Shown piece after piece: positions 56,401 through 64,000 of a stretch of 64,000 bases of DNA. The stretch lies in contig RPFO01000448.1 of the NCBI GenBank assembly GCA_009746045.1, positions 3,206,049 through 3,270,048 on the forward strand, read 5' to 3'. This DNA comes from Mesostigma viride. Its lineage: Eukaryota > Streptophyta > Mesostigmatophyceae > Mesostigmatales > Mesostigmataceae. How positions within the stretch are numbered: position 1 is the first letter of the stretch; each line of letters begins with the position of its first letter. The notes under the pieces were generated by a model. That model was not told the origin of the DNA, did no database searches, and was given only the letters and a program-made list of their open reading frames with translations. A program made the position numbers and the translations under genes.

Positions 56401-59400
56401 GATTTACCAATAAAAGTATTCAGTTTTGATGAATATGTACTGCTTGTGGCCTTGTGCATTATGCATGCGGGGTTGGAACATAAGTACTATTATGTTGCTA
56501 GCGAGCAATTTTCAGTTCCCCATGAATTTCAGCGCCCTGCGTTTCTGCCGCGCTCACCGCCCCCCCATGGGTTTAAGCGCTCACCGGCCGCCCATGGTGT
56601 CCCCAGGGACGAGCTCCGTCGGGAACTGCCAGGTGTGCCCGTCGTCCATGGAGCGCGTGACGTACGTGCGCCACTCGGGGATGTACATGCCCACCTGGGG
56701 ACCAGGGAGCAGGGGGCAGGGCGTGCCATGCAGGGTGGCGGCATGCAGGGCGGTGGCATGCAGGAGAGCCGCTGATGAGTTAACTCGTGACCAAGCACAT
56801 TCGCATGCCACTTGGTAGATAGGTGGGAAGGGACAAATGGGATAGAGACTATGTTGATAGCACAGTTCATTTTGATAGAAATCATGTCCAGTTACCACAT
56901 TAATGCAGAGCAAATATTCCTAGATGAATGAGTAGTTAGAATTTTATATGGTAACTGGGACCAGGTATGCGTGTGTGGTGCTCGATACATAGGTGATGAT
57001 GGATGTGGGTATGCGCTTACTCAACTTCCACACCTTCAACAGCGCACCATACTGGCTAAAAACAAAGTGCGAACAGTTCTTTTTTCGACCACAATCAAAC
57101 CTGGATTGGCATTGCACTAGGAAAAAATGGCCAGGGCTTGCTGGAGTTTTGGAGATGCTGTACGCTGCGCCTCCTGCACACTTTAAGAGGGAATATTTAG
57201 TGCACCCTGAGCGCAGCACCGAGTGATACATAGATTTTGCGCCAAGATGAAGTATTTTTAGCACTTTGCAGGGGCGTCGCCGAAAGGAATTGTTAACAAT
57301 CTGCTTCTAGTCACTCTAGTGTAAGCCTCAGGGCCCCATGCTGCTCAGGCAACGCTGTTGTCCGCAAAAATACTGGCAGGGCTTCCCCCCATCCAAATAA
57401 ACTCCGCCCCGTTGCGCCGACTGGACTTGAGAACCCTTTTGCCCCGCTCTGACAGCTCTGTCCGACCTACCCACTGTGGCTGCTTGCCTACTCAACAAAT
57501 ATGAGGGCTACCTATCATGCATGTACACTCCGGGCCAACTAGCCCAATGTCGTGCCAAGCGCAACTTGTGACAAAATGTATAGTTGAATACTACTATGAA
57601 TAGAAGTATGATAGGTAGCTAATAGCTATCTGTATTAACTACTTTGTACAACAGCCACCTTTACATATACTAATATAATTATATGATAGGAAGCTATGTA
57701 TCTTAACCTACCTTGTAGAACAGCCACACGTCACGGCCAAAGGCCTCTGGCTTGAAGAGCACTGGATTCCAATGGGCCCTATCTATACTAATATATTTAT
57801 ATGATAGGAAGCTATGTATCTTAACCTACCTTGTAGAACAGCCACACGTCACGGCCAAAGGCCTCTGGCTTGAAGAGCACTGGATTCCAATGGGCCTCGT
57901 CTGACGACTGCGAGCATGTCGCCCGTCCCACGAAAGTAAAACGTGTTGCCCCAGGGACGCACAGTGTGGTGGGGCATGAAGCCATCACCAGGCAGATCAT
58001 GTGTCAAACATCGCCAGGGCAACCACGTCAAACATGGGGGAAGACGTAAGGCTCTTACAGTTGTAAAATGCTCACCCCCGACCCCACCCTCTTTACCCCC
58101 CTTTACCCTCCTCTTTGTTCCTGTGCTGCCCTCCCTCGATCCTCCCCTCCCCCGACGGCCCTCACAAATCACCCCCCCTAATCACCCTCATCACCTGCTC
58201 CCCCCACCTTGGACAGAAACCATGACTATGCCCCTCGCAAGGCGACCCCTCTTCCCCCCTCCCCCTATGCCCCTCGCAAGGCGACCTCTGCCCGGCTGCC
58301 CCCCCGCTCACGTTGCCTCAGCAAGGCCTAACAGCACAGTGCGGTAGGGCATGCCATGGGTCATACGGTGGGCATCAACAGCAAAGAAAAGGCTCCCTCC
58401 ATTCGGGCAACACGGTCACCTGGTCCCTCACCCAACCAGGGGGCTTCAACAAGCGCGGAAACCACCCCCTTTGAAAGGAAGAGGGTCGCCTTGCTAAACC
58501 CCCTTCCTTATGTTATTCCTAAAGCCGTAGTCAAAGGCAGACACCTTCGACCTTGGAACAAAAGACAGGGCCCCAAGACCTTTCAGCCACCCGCTCGACA
58601 ATACGCACGGCCCTTACCAAAGAGAGCGACGCACATACCTCTCCAAGGGTTGCTGGCGCATGCTGCACAGTAACCCAGTCATCCACAACCCCATTGAGAC
58701 GCAACGCCACCCAACTGTCCACCACGCAGATCCCCAAAGCGAATGCAACCCATTTCACAAGTCTCCCGATCCCCCACTTCACGTGAGGCCGAGGCAAATC
58801 AGTTCGCATCTGTACCAAACTTGCCCCAAAACTTCACCACAAATGCAACCCTACCACCACAAATGCAACCCAACCCACCCTCACCCAAAAAAATCACCGG
58901 GTTCCGAAACCACTGAGACCAAAACAACCCCACATCACCCAAACCGCAATAAGCTTTGCGAGGGCCACTCCTCCTTTCACAGGGTCAGGGCGAACTCCTT
59001 CCATACCTCTACTCTACTAGGAAAAGTGTGCAGCCGCGTGCTTACCTTGGCGGCGAGCTGAGGCTCTGTCCACCGGCCAGGGTCCCTCCGGTTCTCCGTG
59101 GGTGGCCGGCGCGCCACCCAGATGCCCGTGTCGCTGGCACCTTCCATGCTGGGTATGGCAGGGGGGCAGATGGGAGATGAAGACGAGGAGGCATTACGTG
59201 GTTTAGACCATGTGCACTTGGATCGAACGGGACAAGGAGAATGGAAGGGAATGTACAACGGAAAGGGAATGTGCGGTTGGGATAGCCACGAGGAAAAGTG
59301 GGGAAAATGAGGCCAGAGAGAGGGATTAGGGCAGAAAGCTCAGATGAGGAGAGTGGGAACAGAGAGAGAGGGATTAGGACAGGATGCTCGGACCCAGAAA

Positions 59401-61341
59401 AAGGTAGGGAACAGATAGAGGGATTTGAACTTCTTTTCTAATGAGAAAAAGGTAGGGAACGGAGATGAGCAAGGGCCGGCACTAGGCACAGCAGGCGAGC
59501 GAGAAGGCAGTTCTAGTTGATGAGGGAGAGGACTAGGAGCATGTCACAGGAGCTGGCCAAAGAAACCCCTAAGGAAGGGGTAGCCCTCGCGAAGCCCATC
59601 CCACGGTGCATTCGCAGAAGCGGAGTCAACAACTCTGGAAGGAGTCAAGAGGGAAGTGTTGCCACCATCGAGCCCCGATGCTGTCAGGCGCAAGAATAGG
59701 CGGGGGATTCCCGGACACTGATGAAGTTGAATGAAAACAAAAATGGTCGGAGTGAGGAATCTGAGAGTTTTATGGGTGGGTGTTCCGAGCTGGGAAGCAC
59801 ACCCTGTGAAGAAGGCTCTGCTAAGAGTCAATAGGAAGTAGTATTGATAACGATGGATGAAGCGAAGAGTGGTTAGGAAGTACTACTAATAACAGTGAAT
59901 GACGCGCGGAGTGTGTAGGAAGAAGGATCGGTAACGATGGATGAAGCGCGGAGCAGGGCAAGGGCCGCAGGGCCAGGGGGACCGCAGCATGACATCATCG
60001 GAAATCAACCCCTTGTGAAGCCGCAGCAAAGGCGGGCCAAGCAAAGGTGGGGTTTTGATGGGCACTGCGTGTGCAGTCCTGAACAGGTACCTCATTCAGT
60101 GAAAAAGTTTGCCGGATGGAGGAGGGACCTGAACTTCAAACAAGCAAACGAGGAGGCTTGCTCGGATGTTGACAAACCAGAACCAACATGAGAAGAGAGG
60201 CACAGCGAGACCAAATATAGGGGCACAAAACGAATCAACCTCATGCTGGGGTTGGCCAACAACGATGGAAAGGGACAACTAGTAAAAAAGTATTATGCAA
60301 GCCAATTTATTACATTAACCGCTTGAAAGCTACAGCTCTGCAGCTGTATGGCGGCAAGAAAATGAACTTCTTAACAAATGCAAAAGCAGTTGCAGAAGAA
60401 GGATAAGAGAATAATCTAGGCGCACTAGCAGCACGGAAAGGCCAACATCTCAGCACATATGTATATATATATATATAATTTACAATAGAAAACGGAAAAC
60501 ACTGTAGGGCATTCAGCATTGTCCAAGAAACTTGCCATCTAGCCAGCGAGAACGAGAGAGCAGGGTTACAACAGACAAACAACAGCAGCATATCCCGATT
60601 TCCCCAAACAACACAGCATATTTGTTAGATAATTCAAATAAACAAAACCCCTTTCCAAGTAATGTCCCTATACATCAAACACGACATGCGCCGTCAAGTA
60701 CAAAAATACCTATAGTCAACATTCTCCGAGCTATCGCTGGATTCGAGTTATATCCCCGTACGCCGGCTGAATGGAGTGGCAACAGGGGTGCCAAAGGCAC
60801 CTCAAAAAACGACATCGCAAGGGCTTATGCCATAACAAGCTTCTTACATCTTTAGAGCTACATGACCTTAATAAGCATTTCTTTTTTCCTGCACCTTATT
60901 TTCTTACCTGCCTCCAAACCAGGCAGCGAGAATCCCCCAATCAGCCGTCGGGACCAAGGTGCTCGCGTGGACTGAACGCACTTGACTTCCTTCTTCGAAT
61001 ATGAACTCTTTTTCAGCAATTGGCATCGTTCCGTGGGCGGGTCTTACTGTCTGGCGCGGTATAGATGGAGGAGGCGGGGCCTCAGCGTCATCAAAGTGAT
61101 TTTCCTCGCCTTCTTCCTCCTGCACTGTTTGTGTATCCCCTTCCTGCACTGCAAGCCACGAAGGCTCACTATGTTCCCCTTCGGAGTCCTGTTGCAACTC
61201 AAAAAAATCAGGGTAAGTTTCTGATTTTTCATTCTTGCCGCGACCGCTATAAGTTATCGTTAAGACTACAATAATAGCTGTTGCAGCTATGCAGCCTAGC
61301 AAGGCCCGCTTCACAAAACCCTTTTTGGCGTCGGAAGCCAT
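50654..61341 (-). CDS. Membrane-anchored sialidase-like protein (BNR/Asp-box repeats)
   Basis: Nine minus-strand exons: 61341..60908, 59148..59046, 57907..57830, 56694..56585, 55504..55339, 55016..54922, 53363..53282, 51954..51860, 50900..50654. All are GT-AG and in phase; 469 residues. Residues 13-31 are a single hydrophobic segment after a basic N terminus, with no cleavage site, so a type II membrane anchor is likely; an acidic linker follows. The domain begins SVHASTLV and LAAWFGGSMEG, then NPVLFKPEAFGRDVWLFYK, GPVKNKPLRL, NNNSGLDVARL, VLAYNP and EYSYPAII, all landmarks of the BNR_2/GH33-like six-bladed propeller family. Four Asp boxes are visible: SMDDGHTW, SADWGRTW, SADDGRTW (split by intron 6) and SYDHGRTW. 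Sialic acid cleavage is not proven, since plant and algal members lack known substrates. Confidence 0.9.
52091..52345 (+). repeat. 7-bp minisatellite (ATATGGA)n in sialidase intron 7
   Basis: About 34 units of ATATGGA with variants (GTATGGA, CTATGGA). It gives a spurious Tyr/Gly/Ile/Trp/Asn/Met/Glu-rich frame. Confidence 0.95.
53394..53468 (+). repeat. (GT)n microsatellite beside sialidase exon 7 acceptor
   Basis: About 37 GT units. In the transcript it is a (CA)n tract ending some 30 bases upstream of the exon 7 3' splice site, with a short pyrimidine run between. Confidence 0.97.
53962..54453 (+). repeat. 40-bp minisatellite in sialidase intron 6
   Basis: Twelve or so units of 40 bases (AGGTGTCTACTTAACTAGCA then GGTACTACTAGGAGTCTGCT), more than 90% identical. 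There are no spacers, so this is not a CRISPR array. Confidence 0.97.
57664..57778 (-). repeat. Near-perfect copy of sialidase exon 3 end, donor and intron start
   Basis: Positions 57783-57897 (about 68 bases of exon 3 plus its donor and 47 bases of intron) recur 119 bases away at 57664-57778 with only a few differences. In gene orientation the copy follows the donor. It lacks the acceptor and the first ten exon bases, so it is not a complete exon. Confidence 0.95.
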
Positions 61342-62051
61342 TAAGCCGAAATAATGCCTCGCATAAAAAAAATCGTCAAATTTAGAGCGAAAAAAACAAC
61401 ATCATCCTGGCGGCGTACGACTTTCGCATATTATTGAGCACGAAGGATGCATGGCATTGCGCTCTATCTAAAGTATGACACGTCAAGCCAACCTTCGTTA
61501 TATGGCAGCCGTGCTGATGATGTCCGCCATGGTCTTGCTGTGCCACCTGCCACTTGGCAGAAAAATTGCGCGCTGCGATTGTCTTGGTCCGCGTCGCGTC
61601 GGCCGTCAAGTTGATGTCAAGTTCCTGCGACTACGCCGGAGTCAGTTGCATCGCCAGGCCAATTGGCAGTCAGTCGAGGCGATCGTCCGCATGGGCCGTA
61701 CATAAACTTAGGTCCGCGAGGTGGGCAGCTGGATGCATGCCATCTGTCGGCTGTCGGCCTGTCGCCAGCAGTAGCCCATCGTGGCAGCGTACAGCATACC
61801 TCGCATTAAACATGCTTGCCACGAAAGCTGTGCCCGCTTTCACGTGCATGGCGCCCGGTGATATCACTTGTGGCAGATTATTGAAATAATTGCTGTTGAA
61901 AGACCACTGAAAGCTTCTGAGTTTGGGGCATTTCATCCAGCACGGCTAGCAAAATGGCGGTGCCTCGATGCGCCGCAGAGTCAACGAGACCTGAGCACGT
62001 GTAGTTTCTTTGGGGCTGCCTGCACACGTGCTTATTTTTTTCCGCGCAATC
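61342..62051. promoter_or_regulatory. Divergent intergenic region, sialidase / small unknown gene
   Basis: About 710 bases between opposite start codons (61341 minus, 62052 plus). Both promoters must lie here. No specific site was identified. Confidence 0.4.
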
Positions 62052-63190
62052 ATGTCCACCGAAGGGTTGTTTGCGAAGGAGAGGGATCGCATTGTGGTAA
62101 GTGGCTTGAAAATATGCTTGTGGTTTTTAACTAGTGAGCACTCCGCGTGCGCATATTCCTGAGATTTAGGAAGAAAACATCGTGCTTACTAAGTCTGTTC
62201 CGACCGTACTCCGTGGCTTACAGAGTGCTTTAGAGGCGGGACTCAGGAGTCACCAGAGTGCGGAAAATGCGGGAATGGCAATTTTGAACGAGGCTATGCC
62301 AGACTTGTTGGTTCAAAAGGTGAGTTGCTTGCCATACATTCATTCTGTGTTTCACTTTCTCGTCGTGCGCCTTCTCATTCTGCCCGTTGTGCCTGTGGTT
62401 CTGCCTCCCTGGCTGTTCAAGGAAAAATCAGATTCCTGTACTTATCTTTACGTGTGAACATTGAATGCATCTATACCTAGTTGCCCTTTCGGTAACGCTG
62501 GCGTCCTGCGTTTCCCTGCCGGCACGTGACCGTACGCCAGGAGCCGGATGGAGACGATGCCAAGGAGAACAAGGCCAACCTGGACCATGCAATGAAGTGG
62601 GTCCTGCACGAGATGATGGTGCGTGCCTCCCTAGTGCCGTGTCCTCGCGCAATCCAGCCTCATTGTGCCGGGCTCTTATCCCCCCTCGCCATATCTCAGA
62701 GGGGATGCTTGCAGGTTCTTTACCATGCACTAGCTAGTAATAATAGTTAGACATGATCATCGCGACAACATCCTGCCGCCATCAAAGGGACAACGCGCTG
62801 GTACAACTCTAGACCACGTCTTGAGTAGAATCTCGTTGCAACAAAACATGGCATGATGTCTGCATGCTGGAAACTAGTTTACCGACCCCCTGCGCGTGAA
62901 ATCCTCCTTGATTTGCCTTGTTGCGCCGTTATTTCTCCTAATTGCGTATAGCTTCTTAGCAACCGACTGACATGCTCTGACAACTAGTTGTACGAGACCC
63001 CGGGCGTAGTTTCTCCTAGTTATATATAGTAGTAGCTTGTTAGACGAGTCGCTTACCATGCTCTTGAAACTAGTTGAACAACCCCCTGAGGGTCACTCAC
63101 GCACTATCCAGCATGCGCCAGCGCTGACGGCCTTTCAAGTTTCAGGCCAACCCCAGCTTTTGGTGGCGCACATGGCCGGGTTCCGGTGAG
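62052..63190 (+). CDS. Small multi-exon protein of unknown function
   Basis: Exons 62052..62096, 62170..62319, 62541..62618 are well supported: ATG, good GT-AG junctions, all phase 0. The protein begins MSTEGLFAKERDRIV, continues with a predicted helical, acidic segment (SVPTVLRGLQSALEAGL, NEAMPDLLVQ), then EPDGDDAKENKANLDHAMKW. The last exon is uncertain. Acceptor CCCCAG at 63155 gives LLVAHMAGFR and a stop at 63188-63190 (about 102 residues in all). Acceptor TTTCAG at 63145 gives ANPSFWWRTWPG, with a possible further donor near 63186. I do not recognise the family; helical, coiled-coil-like composition suggests a structural or adaptor role at most. Confidence 0.55.
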
Positions 63191-64000
63191 GCAATCCTAA
63201 CATGCGCACACCCTACGCACAATTCGGAGAGCCCACCAGTTCCATTCCATGCACCCGGCCTTGCCAGCTGGATAACACGCGGCATGTCTACAGGGTTCTC
63301 TCTTGTCTGACAACAGCTGGCCGGGGTGAGACAGAATTGGCATTACCTTTAGGCCGTATGGACTATTCTGGGGGAACGCAAGTGTTTGTGTTAGGAAACA
63401 TGCAACCTCCCTGTGCCAGTGAGGCATGTTGCCCGTTGCTTTCGAAGTGTACTCTTCTTCTTTCAAACCTTGTTTCTTTCAACCCAAGTATATAGCAATC
63501 AAGTCCATGTTTGCCCTGCTAGGGAGTTTTACGGGGCCCCGTTCAGTACTCATGCATCCAAGTCCAGGACCCAAGGTGTGAGAGGCGCGCAGTTGACGAT
63601 CGCTCAGTAGTTCACTGTTGGCCACCATCCAGAGCAGTCTTCACCATTCACAGTGCGGGGGCCAGCCTTCCCATGGGCCCCTTTCCTGTCAGTAGCCTTT
63701 CTTTTCCGCTGTCTCTTGGAGTTCTCTTGTAACCCCCGTCAACGTATCAATGTTGCTCGCTCCTATAGCAGCACACAGATAAGAACGACCATAATTTCGA
63801 TGTACAGTGCTGCACCTTTCCAACTCCCATGATCTCCATAATCCCAAAAAACTCGACAAACCCACACAAGAACGGCAGGCTCAGGATTCCATGGTCCCGG
63901 ATCTTCCCGGTTTCAGGCCTGCGCTGCTTGTCTCATGAACGCCATGTTCACTATAGTATATAGTAATGCCATGCCTGCGCGTAGGGGATATTTTGGCCCT
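63191..64000. other. Right edge, no gene recognised
   Basis: No supported exon. A partial family S repeat lies at about 63887-63945 (minus; CCATGGTCCCGGATCTTCCC and TTTCAGGCCTGCGCTGCTTG), similar to one at 56193-56240. Confidence 0.5.

Overview
This is a nuclear window from a green-lineage photosynthetic eukaryote, most likely a green alga; the exact lineage cannot be fixed from the sequence. The evidence is a plastid-type FtsY GTPase, a plastid membrane protein of a plant/algal family, a plant-type mitochondrial ATP synthase subunit d, GC-rich exons in long less GC-rich GT-AG introns, and abundant LINE and TTAA-specific DNA transposon copies. No bacterial operon structure, tRNA, rRNA or CRISPR array was recognised.

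Layout. 1-3002 (+): 3' part of a chloroplast SRP receptor FtsY gene. 5144-12304 (+): seven-exon gene for a 380-residue plastid membrane protein. 13708-17503 (-): five-exon gene for mitochondrial ATP synthase subunit d. 18288-32304 (+): 14-exon gene for a BRAP2-type RING/UBP zinc-finger E3 ligase, divergent from the ATP synthase gene. 32305-50653: about 18 kb transposon island. 50654-61341 (-): nine-exon gene for a membrane-anchored sialidase-like BNR/Asp-box protein. 62052-63190 (+): small multi-exon gene of unknown function, divergent from the sialidase gene. Apart from the unknown gene's last exon, all exon chains were built by hand with phase-consistent GT-AG junctions (one GC-AG) and no internal stops.

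The transposon island is nested. Copies of a LINE-like element encode an L1-ORF1p-like RNA-binding protein and run from ORF1 straight into a 3' UTR, a short 3' hairpin and an AT-rich tail, with no ORF2 between. Two TTAA-flanked piggyBac-type elements (34673-36017 and 37019-39877) sit inside two ORF1 copies. A third element (44633-48028), with about 40-bp inverted ends starting CACATCACCT, sits inside another LINE 3' UTR. A LINE reverse-transcriptase fragment lies at about 43720-44240.

The most unusual signal is distributed. In every one of the five recognised genes, intron sequence next to splice sites contains decaying tandem copies of the exon end plus its splice donor, or of the acceptor plus the exon start. 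Copies range from exact (BRAP2 exon 12; nearly exact for sialidase exon 3) to barely recognisable. This suggests a continuing process of short tandem duplication across splice junctions that lengthens introns and seeds decoy splice sites. The genes are otherwise unrelated housekeeping or cell-surface genes and do not form one pathway.
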